Below are positions 37,500 through 47,750 of a DNA stretch of 64,000 nucleotides, one piece after another; positions within the stretch are counted from its first letter, which is position 1; the number at the start of each line of letters is the position of its first letter. Location of the stretch: contig OZ038473.1 of the NCBI GenBank assembly GCA_964036295.1, forward strand, positions 255,501 through 319,500, read 5' to 3'. The notes beneath the pieces were generated by a model, which saw only the letters and a list, made by a program, of their open reading frames with translations, did no database searches and was not told the DNA's origin. The DNA is from Plumapathes pennacea. Its lineage: Eukaryota > Cnidaria > Anthozoa > Antipatharia > Myriopathidae. A program made the translations under genes and the position numbers.

Positions 37500-38110
37500 G
37501 CACAAGCGCAACCATTTTTTTACTTATGAAATCACGACAAACATCTTTTAGATTGTGGATCCCGATTTTAATACGAGAACACTTTCACCTTGTTATTTAA
37601 CTCCTGTATGTCTTTTTCTCAGAATTTGAAGACCAACTCAGTTCTCAGAAATTGAAAACCATTTCAGTTCTCAGAAAATGGAATGTTTTCAGACTCGCTC
37701 AAGCGAAGCCAATTTGTTTTACGAATTTACGAAATTGAAAACAACGTTGTTTTCAGGCTCAGGCACAAGCGAAGCTATTTTGTTACATGTGGGATTCAGG
37801 CTTGAATACCAGAACACTTTCATCTGTTGTTGTTGTTTTTCCTGTATAACTTTTACTCAGAATTTGACGACCAACTCATTTCTCAGAAATTGAAAACCAT
37901 CTCAGTTTTCAGAATATGAAATGTTTTTAGACTCGCTCAAGCGAAGCCATTTTGTTTTACGATGAAATCATGACAAATATTTTGAGTTGGGTTTTAGGCT
38001 TGGCCTTCATTTCGTGATTTTACTCGTGTCTTACACCTTTTTTTCAGACATTGTTCTCAGTCTCTGCCACAAGCGAAGCTGTTTTGTTACAGTGTTAAAT
38101 ATTCATCAAA
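37500..38110. repeat. tandem array of ~180-bp satellite-like units
   Basis: About three diverged units contain GCACAAGCGAAGC, TTTTGTTAC, GGATTCAGAATTGAATAC, CCTGTATATCTTTTTCTCAG and GAAAACCAACTCAGTTCTCAG. Related units recur at 40130-40570, and an inverted piece lies at about 41470-41560. Confidence 0.65.
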
Positions 38111-38389
38111 CGCGGTTTGAAAAGTTGTTGAGTTCGAATTTGATACCAATGGCGAGATTAACATAATTTCAAGAAGAGTAAAAAGCGACTCTCGCTTTCA
38201 GTTTTAAATTTGTTGCACTCGAAGAAACTTAATTTGTCTTTGGCTGGAGCATTCGCGACTTCTAATTCAAAAAAGAAAAAATAATTCGGCTTTAAAGATC
38301 ATCGACTGTGTTGGCTGGTTCGACTGTGCAAAACTAATTGGGTCACGATTCTAAATTGTGCTTTTCTTGGCTTGCGAGACGATCTTGGA

Positions 38390-38579
38390 GTTACTAAAAC
38401 GGGGAATAACGCTTAGTCGCGTAGGAATAGGGTTAGGGTTACTTTTAGGGATTATTAGGATTTAGTTGTTTTGATGTCTAACCATATACCTATCCCTAAA
38501 ACTAGCCCTAAACCTAACCGCCCTACGAAATTCAGCTCTGTTGGCTTCTTGATCTCATTCCCTTCCTCGTTTTAGTAAC
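38390..38579. repeat. 190-bp MITE with GTTACTAAAAC ends and telomere-like interior
   Basis: GTTACTAAAAC (38390-38400) and GTTTTAGTAAC (38569-38579) form inverted ends. The interior carries AGGGTTAGGGTTA on one side and CCCTAAACCTAACC on the other, so the whole unit is nearly palindromic. Confidence 0.7.
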
Positions 38580-38629
38580 ATCCGTCTTGGAGTGTAGAAA
38601 GTTGTCTCAGTGGAGTTTAGCTGTCCACG

Positions 38630-39180
38630 AAAACTTGAAAACGCACCACTGTGCACGTAGTCCGAGATTAGTAGATATTCGAGGCTAGTCTGCTATATAA
38701 ATTACTTTGTTTGTAAAATTGTCGATGCTTACCTCTTCAACATCTGCGTTATCTCTTTGGGACATTCTGGGTTTCCTTGCGTTGCAGAAAATAGTGACAC
38801 GTGATCACTAACCACTGCTAGAAATATATCTTACCGGGAGAAAATAATTTTTGCAGCTGCAACTCTAACTGATTCTGAGAATTTTAGGCCTGATTGGCCG
38901 AACTTAATGCAAACTACCTCTAACAATGGCAGGAACAACAGACGCCACCTCTACAACTGACGCCGTTGTATATTAGATAGGACTATAAAGAACCGCACCA
39001 ATATAATCGGATCCGCTGTACATGATGGCCTGGTTTTGGAGGTTTGTATCAAAGCATCTCTATTTCTTTTTGTGTGGTCGTGTGTTTGTGACTTTATACT
39101 GCAGCTTTCGGTACTTCGCGTGAGGGAGGGTTGTTGAGAGATAGTGAATCCCTTGATGTGGTCGACATTTCGGTCACCTC
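38630..39180. repeat. second copy of a segment also present at about 36670-37430
   Basis: Shared blocks include AACTTGAAAACGCA, the first-exon leader TCTGGGTTTCCTT, and a long near-identical stretch from GTTTGTATCAAAGCATCTC through GAATCCCTTGATGTGGTCGA (37309-37430 versus 39046-39170). The segment carries the alternative first exon of the orphan gene and its presumed promoter. Confidence 0.8.
38733..38765 (-). other. alternative, duplicated first coding exon of the 171-aa orphan gene
   Basis: This exon encodes MSQRDNADVEE and ends at a consensus donor (GTAAGC). It closely parallels MAQRNTADVEK at 37032-37000, in the same phase and with the same upstream leader phrase (GGAAACCCAGA just before the ATG). 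Both copies lie within a larger duplicated segment. Either exon could splice to 34340-34286. Confidence 0.6.
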
Positions 39181-39504
39181 ACCATGCAGTCACAGATTTT
39201 CGTGGCTAAAAGATGGCATATCAAAATGCTCTGGTTGAAATTAATCTGATATAATATCTTCATTTAAAGATGCATGTAAAAATAATATTTTTAACGTGCA
39301 TTTTGCGGTTCAGGCGTAACCTTCGCATCGTGTATGCATTATTCTGTACATATCGTTCACCATGCGCTTCCTAAAAAGTTATTTTTCGTCGCTGAGTGCG
39401 ATCGTGTGCACTATTACACTAACGTTGTAAACACCACGTGATAAAAATCCGGTGTTACACCGATGTTTTCTGCGAGTGGAACCGACAAGAGCCAACAAGA
39501 GCGA

Positions 39505-39775
39505 AATTTCGATGTCCTCAACGAAATTTCGCTCGAAATTTCGTTCTGCTCAACGAAATTTCGCCGGAAGAGCAAAATTTCGATGTCCTCAACGAAATTT
39601 TGCTCGAAATTTCGCCGACAAGAGCGAAATTTTGTTCTTAACGAATATTCGTTCGAAATTTCACTCTGCAAACAACAGGCGCTTCGAAATTTTGTCCAAT
39701 TTTCGCTTATTGCGAAATTTCGCTCTTTTTCGCCATTTTTCGCTCGTTTTCGCCGAAATTCGTCGAATTTCGATG
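39505..39775. repeat. dense array of palindromic CGAAATTTCG motifs
   Basis: More than a dozen GAAATTTC/GAAATTTT-type octamers occur in about 270 bp, many inside the palindrome CGAAATTTCG, with the spacer phrases ATGTCCTCAACG and ACAAGAGC repeated. All three forward frames stay partly open because of the repeat. The motif pattern is decayed on the right side (TTTTCGCT units). Confidence 0.85.
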
Positions 39776-40129
39776 CCATTACTTTTGCACAGTACTGTAT
39801 AATTAATTAACGATTTGAGTCTTCTGTGTATAAATACTTTGCAGAATCAGTAATATAGGAGTTGGGTATACGAAAACACTTTAATGCACGTCGCACAATG
39901 TAATAGTTACTCTGACTTTTAGTGGTCACTTACAATGAGTGAATGCTGCCAACTGGTGCTGATACACGATTTGAAAGTATGACTTACTAGCAAGACCCCC
40001 GTTACGATAAGGATAAGTTTGTTTCAGCATTTCTTTATTGCTATCATGTTTTTCTTACATCCAGCCCCAATAGTGACACATCAAGTGACCTGGGAGCTGA
40101 TTCTCTCTTTTCAAACTCATTTCTGAGTA

Positions 40130-40570
40130 TACAAGAACACTTTTAGATTTTGGATTCAGAATTGAATACGAGAACACTCCCACCTCGTGATTTTACACCT
40201 GTCTTGAACTTTTTCTCAGAAACTGAAAACCAACTTTGCTCTCAAACTCTGGCACAAGCGAATTGCCATTTTGTTACATGATAAAATCATGACGAACATC
40301 TTTCAGATTTTGGATTCAGAATTGAATATGAGAAAACCGTCATCTCTTTATTTTACTCCTGTATATCTTTTTCTCAGAATTCGAAAACCAACCTTTTCAG
40401 ACTCTCGCACAAGCGAAGCAATTTTTTTGTTTTCATGACAATATTTTGTTTTGGGTTTTAGGCTTGGCATGATCTCGTAATTTTACTCGTGTCTTAGATC
40501 TTTTTCTCAGACATCGTTTTCAGCCTCTGCCAAAAGCGGGACCATTTTGCTATATAATGAAATTGGGATA
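40130..40570. repeat. second array of the ~180-bp satellite-like unit
   Basis: Two to three copies of the unit seen at 37500-38110, recognised by CTCTGGCACAAGCGAA, TTTTGTTACATGATAAAATC and TTTTGGATTCAGAATTGAATA. Confidence 0.65.
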
Positions 40571-40979
40571 AAGACAAGTTTGATTTTAGCGGTTATTCAA
40601 AAGATTTGGGCTAACTATGATGAAACAAATAATAAGTAACAGGTAAATTAAAAGATGAAACAGGTAGTGTACCTGTAGTTGAATTCATTGGTTTGGGATC
40701 CAAGATGTATAGTTGTATGAAAGATAATACCAGAAAGAGAAGACCGTAAAGGGAATAAAAGATAGTTATAAGGAAAAAAAAATTAGTCTTGAAAATTATA
40801 AGAACGTTTACTCAATAGCAAACAGATCTATCATATAATGAAAACCGTCAGGAGCGAAAAGTCACCAACTTAATAGTTACAGTACGAAATAAACAAGATA
40901 TCACTACATTGTTTTGATGATAAGAGATACCTATTATAATTTGGTAGAAAAACCTAAGCATATGATCATTGTAAAATCA

Positions 40980-41115
40980 ACAAACCATATCTCAAAATCT
41001 GTACCACAACATTTGAAAACAAAACTGAATCACAAAACCTAAACCACGAAATCTGGACCACAAAACCAGAACCACAAAACCTGGTCCTATAATCTGGTCT
41101 CAAAATTTAGTGTCA
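40980..41115. repeat. ~15-bp minisatellite (ACCACAAAACCTGRA)
   Basis: About eight imperfect units of an ACCACAAAAYCTGRA type run head to tail. No gene overlaps it. Confidence 0.75.
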
Positions 41116-41553
41116 ACTCTGAAACAACTTAATTCCAATTTTTAACTTCCATTTCCTTATTGCAAAACTCATTGACCAACATAAAAACATATTCTGGATC
41201 ATACAACATCATTAACTTTTTATACCAAGCGCACTTCAGCACGACTAATAAATCTGATATGACTTCGTCACAAGTCAATTCTTTGTTAAGTTTTCAAAAA
41301 TTGATACGACTGCTAAAACAGAAAGTGATACTGTCGCCTATCTAAATATTTTATTCAGCTTGGCGCATATTTTATCGTCGTCTGATAGTTCTAATACAAA
41401 ATATTGCTGTAACTTCATCATGTGACAAAATGACTTCACTTGTGTCAGTCTAAGAGCAAAGGTGATTTTTCAAATTCTAAGAACTGAGTTGGTTTTAAAT
41501 TCTGAGAAAAAGATACAAGACAGAAGTAAAATCACGAGATGAGAGTGTTCTTG

Positions 41554-41556
<3 letters not shown>

Positions 41557-41602
<46 letters not shown>

Positions 41603-41635
41603 GTAATAATAACAATAACAATAACAATATTAAGC
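41557..41635. repeat. (AAT)n microsatellite
   Basis: Trinucleotide repeat with AAC interruptions at its right end. It produces a spurious poly-Ile frame on the minus strand. It directly follows an inverted piece of the ~180-bp satellite unit. Confidence 0.95.
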
Positions 41636-41639
41636 AATA

Positions 41640-43764
41640 TTAAACCAAAACTTCTTCTTTTTCTTTTTCTTTTTTTCTTTTTATTTTGTTTTAATTCTTT
41701 GAAGATATACGAAAATTGTAAGACATGGTCAAATGTGATTTGTACCTTCGTCGGAAGAAATAAGTTGAGTTGCACAAGAGTTTCACAATTCGACCATCCT
41801 GTGGCTTGCGATTGAATCACCGCGATACCTATGTCTCCACAAAGCCGTATATTTCTTCCAGATAAGTATCTGGAACATCAGTAAAGTGTCAGTTGCATAT
41901 TGAGTATATTTTCACCAACTCAGAAACTGAAATACGGCAATCGCGAGTCGAGTTATATTTTTCTGTGGAATTTTTGCTGTCGTGCTGCCCTTATTATCCC
42001 AGATATTGGCTTCTTTCAGTGAAGAGTAGCTGTCTTTGCCTTTGATAGACCTCGATGTGATCATTCAGAGCCACTCGTGCGACACAGAGCGCTTATAGTA
42101 ATTATTCAAAATGGCGCAGATTTTGCACATCGCGCTGGCCGAAAGCACGTGACACGTATCCCATCGACCCCATGGAACCCACACCAGTTGAGATTAGGGT
42201 TGCGTTCTCCTTCATCGAACGCAATAATAATAATAACTTTATTTAAGTGTCAACGTAATTAGCTTTTTACAAACTAATTGGGGACACTGTAAAGTAATTT
42301 GCTGGCAAAAGTAATTGAGGGCTTAATTATTATATAGTAATGTATACAACAATACAAGATATATTCTACCTAAATTCTAACTAAACTGGTCAGATATAAA
42401 ATAATCCGATTACAAGTTAGAGATGTTTTCAGACTGTACTACCATGCTGTGCACTACAAAGTGCACATCAACTACAGCTGTATTCAAATCTGTGCTCGAT
42501 TTCGTGGGTGTCATGTTAATTGTCCAAATTGCTGGCGTCTGATTGGTTCGTGTAAGCACATAATTTTGAGAGAAGGTTTTGCTCGGCATCCACACTTATT
42601 GCTGTTTGCAGTGAGCGTCCTGTCCTTCTGTTGCATTTATTGTTTATCGGTTTGTCCGGATCCGCTCTGTCGGATCTGGGTACACAAGTTACAATGACAT
42701 TTAAAATGGCAGCTTCGGCCAATCGAAATATGGCTTTGATGTTGAACATAGTTCTTTTTGAAATCAGGAATGATTTTGGAAAGAGAGGATAGCTGGCTGG
42801 TTACTTTAGGTTTCACTACTGGGGCTGAATGTAGCAATAAAGAATTAGTGGACCAGGTTTTATTTTTTAAGAAAATGCTAAAGCAAACTTCCCTTTATTG
42901 TATGGGAATCCTGCTAATAAGTCATTGTTTATCAAATCGTTGACTGGGTAGGTTAATTTAATGCATCAGCACCTGTTGGCAGGATTCCGCTCACTGTTAG
43001 TTACTACAGATATACATTAGTATTTCAGAAGAAAGTTACGTAGATAGTGAAACATTTGTAAAATGTCACGAAAAGAGAAAGCTAACTACAATGTACTACA
43101 GTTTCTTACCAGTAAATATATATTTATATAGGTAAGACATATCAAATACATATCATATTATATTTCTTTTTGATGCAGCATTTTTTCTGGTGATATCATC
43201 TCTGCCCCCACAGAAAGTTGGTTAATGTTTGTTCAGCAGTTCTGGAGACACTATGTGTTTATCCATCACGACATTTGTTATGCATTTATTCTTCTTTGCA
43301 TGGGAGCTAGGAACACTGATTGGTTTAGTTCGCTACCATCCGTACTTACATCAAAGAATACTCCTAAGCCGGCAACACTTTGCATGCGTGTGTCGTACAC
43401 CGCATGAAGCCAATTTCTTTTCTTTTTTTTTTTTTCTTGAACTTACTTCTTGCAATTGGAGGAAAATTTCTACATCGTGCACAAGCTTCGTTTTTCTCCT
43501 GCATAACTTATGCTGTAACCAACTTAGAATATTGAGTCCTAGTATTGGATTTTTGGGGGTTTTACGAGCGTTACACTGAACAACAAAATGCCCGGTGCAC
43601 TTGAGTTGACAGCTTTGCAGTGACCGCTGGCCTAAAAATAAAGTGACCAGCAGTTGAAAAACGTATTTACGCGGTGTCTTAAATAGGTAGTAGTTGCAGC
43701 TAAGTAGTATCTCTGGTGGACTTTGTTTTTGTTTCTTTTTTGTTTACTTTTCACTGTCTGTCAG
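41640..43764. other. 2.1 kb without a supported gene
   Basis: This is the presumed upstream region and first introns of the IFI44-like gene. It contains an AT-rich repeat tail (AATAATAATAATAACTTTATTTAAG at about 42222) of the kind left by retroelements, and an acceptor-like site at about 43234 with no recognisable protein after it. The missing 5' exon of the IFI44-like gene may be here, but I could not identify it. Confidence 0.4.
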
Positions 43765-43808
43765 CCAGGTCTTCTGATTGTTGGCTTTGTATTTGTCTTT
43801 ATTTCAAG

Positions 43809-45053
43809 ATTTCTTGGCTATCCTGAGGACCAAGCAGAACGCAATACTCCTTCAAGGCCAACGGGTACGATCACATTTCAAGAACTTGACTCGAGATTGT
43901 TGTATTTGTACGCATAGTGGTTGGCAAAGAAACCATATTCAGATTGATGCATTGCGTGATTAAGATTTTGAAGTTTTCGGTCGTAGGTCACAAACAGTGT
44001 GGGCGATTTGTGTGGGTGGGTCGGTGGGTGGGTGCGTGTTTCTGTTTTTGATTTTTTTGTTTGTTTTTTATGTATTAAGGTATGTTTGGTAATTTGTCTT
44101 TAACTCGTTGACAGGACTTTTGGATGGAACGTGGAGAGACCCATGCTCATGGGATGAAAGGTATCTGTGCCAATAAAAAGGTGGTAGTAAATAATTATAT
44201 ATAGAACCAGCAACACATCAACTGCATATTTATTGCCACTACACACCTACAGCTTAGCGCACTGCAATGCACTTGCGATGTGGAAAAAAGAAAGCGAAAT
44301 ACGATGAATTGCATGTATCAGCATAGGTTGATGTTCATATCTAACCGCCGTAAAGATTGACCTAACTGTTCTTTTTTACTCTGCTTGAAACGTCACCTAT
44401 AAGTCATTAATCGTTTAGCATATCCACATCAATGTATTTCATTGTTGCAGTCTGTTTTACATGCAATACACTGAACAGAACAAAGCACCACTAAAAAATT
44501 AACATAACATAATCACGTAACACAGAAAAATAAGACATTGCCCTAGAAATGGAACAAAACAGAAAGCAATACAAAACAACAAAACACACATCACACTAAA
44601 CAATGATTTCTGCAGCAACCGATTTGTGTAGTGTTCTATTCAACTTATCTGGCTTATTCATTTCCGTCATGGTGTGATGCAATTCTATTTTCCATTTTTA
44701 AGAGCTTTTGCCGCCTTGAGGGAGGAAACAGCAGCCCTACGCCCAGGTATGGTGAATGGTGTGCGTGTGAAACACTACCGAATCCTCCTTGTAGGACAAA
44801 TAGGCGCAGGAAAGTCAAGTTTCTTCAATTCTGTCAAATCCATTTTTCGTGGACACATAACTACCCAAGCGGTTTCAGGCGAAGGAGCCAGGAGTATGAC
44901 AAGCACGGTATGTTGAAGACAACTGGATATATCCCGAGACCTGATTGTAATTGTATAGTATTATAGGATAGCATTGGCAGTAACAGCACTAGTGGTAGTA
45001 TTAGTAGTAACCTGAGTTTTGGTAGTAGTAGTGGTAGAGGCCAGTTAAATAAC

Positions 45054-45130
<77 letters not shown>

Positions 45131-47750
45131 TACTACTGTTGTTGTTATTGCTATTATTATCTATCAAGACAAAAAAGAGAGCTGATCCTAACCCCAACCC
45201 TAAATTTTCAAATCTATTTTTAGATTAGGTTCGGTAACAGGATTCGCGCAGCCCAATGTTAATATTAAAAATAGCGGCAAAACCTGCAACGCAAAGGGAG
45301 TCCTCCGAGTGTTGTCCTGAATGTAAGTCGTCTTCTCGGGCCTGCGGGAGGGCCTGCTCGCAGGCTACTGGAGCTTTAGGTTGAGGGTCGAGAAGACGAC
45401 CGAAACTCCAGGCTATCCGAGTGCATGATGAGACATTATAAACGTAACAGAGAAACCGCTAATGTTCTTGCCCCGGCGAGGAAGATAAAAACGAGATGTC
45501 ACCTTCTCGAAAAAGTTGGAAGAAAAAGTCAATAGTCTCCAACTGACTATGTACGCTTTGGTTGTTGTTGTTGTCTTTTTTATATACTATTTTATTTTTA
45601 CAGTCTTTGTGATTGACTGTGTAATTAATTTGATTTTGGCTTTTCGAAAGTCACTAGAAAACGGCTCCATTACAGCTAAACTGTAAAACTACTTGTCTTT
45701 TGTAGTTCAGAGTTTACGACGTAAGGATGACGCCTGGCTCAGATCCCCTACCATGGAAAATTTGCGACACCATGGGTTTGAGTAGGAGTGAAGAGCCAGA
45801 AGTACATCACCTTCTGTACCTATCGGATGGAAATGTACCCGACAGAACTGAGGTAATTCTCTTATTGATAGCTAGATAAGAGATAATAAAGGATAGTGAA
45901 GTATCATAAGTTATGGAAATTCGCACCGAAATTCGCACTAGTATTCTTCCTCTGCAAACGCTCGTTTGTCCGTCCGTCCGTAAGTCGCGTCTGTAACGCT
46001 CTTCCCCAGGCTACCTCGGTTTCTTTATTTGGAGGTAACTGAAGGCAAATAAAGGAAAAAAGAACGAAATCATGTTTGATTCCTGAATGGCGTGCTATGT
46101 TGACGCCGTTACCAGTCAGATTTCGCATGCTAACCTGCTTTCTCATAATGCAATTCATTTTTTTAGTTGGGAAACAGATTTATCACTCCTGATGACGAGC
46201 ACTTTCGGCAAAACCCTTCCGTTGAAGACAAGGCTCACTGTGTGGCATTCGTCATTGACGCTTCAAAAGTAGACGTCATGGATAGAAAAGTCTGGGAAAA
46301 ACTGCAAGAATTTCAGAAAGCTCTGAATAGCAGAGGTACAGTAGAACACCCTCTAGCGACCGCCTTTCGTAAGCGACCACCTTCCTTAGACGACCAGTCA
46401 CCAAATGACCGATTGGTTTCTCAGTCAAATTATTAGTAAAACCTCTCGTAAGTGACCGCTACCACCTCTGAGGCTCACCAATTGAGTTTTTCTACTGTTA
46501 TTGACCTTCGGTAAGCGAAAAGTTATAATAAGCGAGGCTAAGCAAACATAATCAAATTATGGAACATTTTGACAAGCTTAAGTCGCTCCCGCCCGGGGGA
46601 GAAAGCATCGAAACTTTAAATTCTTGGTATGCTCTTATTGGTACCTTCTTGGTGTCAAAATGCGCTCGAGCCACGCCCGTTTTAGTACCTCTTAGGGGTC
46701 ATAACGAAAATTCCCGATGAGCATCCCCGTCATTTTTGTGTGGGAGTCTACCCCTGGACGCTCCCGGCTGTCGCGGTTTTTAAATATGAACCTATGCTTG
46801 TCAAACAATCGATGATTTACCAAAACCTCTGTGATAATGGTTCTAAAATACAACAAACCGACTGGCAAATTAGAAAGCCTGATAGAAGAAATGCATTTTA
46901 AAAGATATATAGATAACTAATGAAGCGCAGGCTGGATTAATCGTGGCCTCTGATTAGAAAAATTTGTTCGAAGTCAAACTGTCAGAATTGACTGTACATG
47001 AAAATGAGGTAAGTCGCGTATTAATCTGTTCTTTGCTGGCCGACCCTGTCACTCCCAGGCTCAAAATGGCGATTCTCTCAACCTTTTAGAAGCAAATATT
47101 TGATTGTTAATGATTTTTCATAGTTTAATCATGTTTCATTTGAACAAGGTGTCAAAAGTCAAATTCTCCTTACTGTATGATATTTTTCTGGTGAGAAACT
47201 GAAAAAGAAAATTGAAGTTGATCACTCTTGGGAGTCTCGCTCTAGTCCAGAGATTGCTCACTGAAGAATTCCAAAAATGCGTGCGAAAAGTTGCCACATC
47301 AAACTTGAATCCCAGTATCTGTCGCGTTTTCACGCAACAAAACCTGTTCTACGTTCTTTTCTTTTTCATTTCTTTTTATGTCCTATTTTGCTCACAGCTG
47401 TGCCAGTGGTGGTGCTGCTGACCCACATCGATAAAGCTTGCCACCATGTAAAAGGTGACCTAGCCAGTGTATTTGAAAGTGAGAAGATTCGTGAGGCAGT
47501 GCAGAGAGTTTCCAGAAAGCTAAATGGGTTACAAGAAAACCATATCTTCCCGATCAAGAACTACGAGAACGAGACTGAGTTGAAGGTTCCCAACAGCATC
47601 TTGATTCTGAGGGCACTACGTCAAATGCTGCAGTTTAGTCAGTGCTACCTTGACGAAAACATGCCATCTTCTAGCCGCTTCAGAAGATTGTTTCATCGAA
47701 TGCGTATACGGTCAAGTAGGTCCAGGAGCAACGAGGAGTCTTCAAATTAA
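43809..47750 (+). CDS. IFI44/IFI44L-like GTPase, 5' end unresolved
   Basis: A dynamin-like/septin-type GTPase fold related to vertebrate interferon-induced protein 44 and 44L. Exons 43809-43864, 44115-44160, 44703-44907, 45706-45852, 46167-46335 and 47398-47750 join with matching phases and give about 325 aa ending in TAA. Motifs: a WRDPCSWDER lead-in, P-loop GQIGAGKSS with SFFNSVKSIFRGH as in IFI44L, G3 as CDTMGL, a DKAHCVAFVIDASKVD strand, G4-like LTHIDKA, and a C-terminal LILRALRQMLQF helix with a basic Arg/Ser tail. The N-terminal TLDc domain of vertebrate IFI44L is not visible. The first listed exon has two good acceptors (43764 and 43808); use of the first would add a hydrophobic GLLIVGFVFVFISRF stretch that could be a membrane span. 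No start codon was found, so the model is 5' partial. Vertebrate members act as antiviral or immune-feedback factors; the cnidarian role is unknown. Confidence 0.85.
45055..45130. repeat. (TTA)n microsatellite
   Basis: About 25 TTA units in intron 3 of the IFI44-like gene. Flanking CTA/GTA-rich sequence suggests decay of a longer array. Confidence 0.95.
47050..47237. repeat. copy of the ~190-bp MITE-like family in the IFI44-like gene's last intron
   Basis: It begins ACTCCCAGGCTCAAAATGGC and continues through TAGTTTAATCATG, AAATTCTCCTTACTGTATGA and GGTGAGAAACTGAAA to GATCACTCTTGGGAGTC. The order is the same as in the adducin A copy. Confidence 0.75.

Noticed and set aside
39438..39810. Three overlapping open frames in the forward direction and one in reverse
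   Set aside because: All are by-products of the GAAATTTC repeat array, with low-complexity Phe/Ile/Ser/Arg content.
41470..41820. Minus-strand frame with a poly-Ile run
   Set aside because: It is translation of the (AAT)n microsatellite and satellite remnants.
43229..43579. 116-codon frame near 43.2-43.6 kb as the 5' exon of the IFI44-like gene
   Set aside because: It has an acceptor-like start, but no similarity to IFI44 or TLDc and no phase-compatible donor I could defend.
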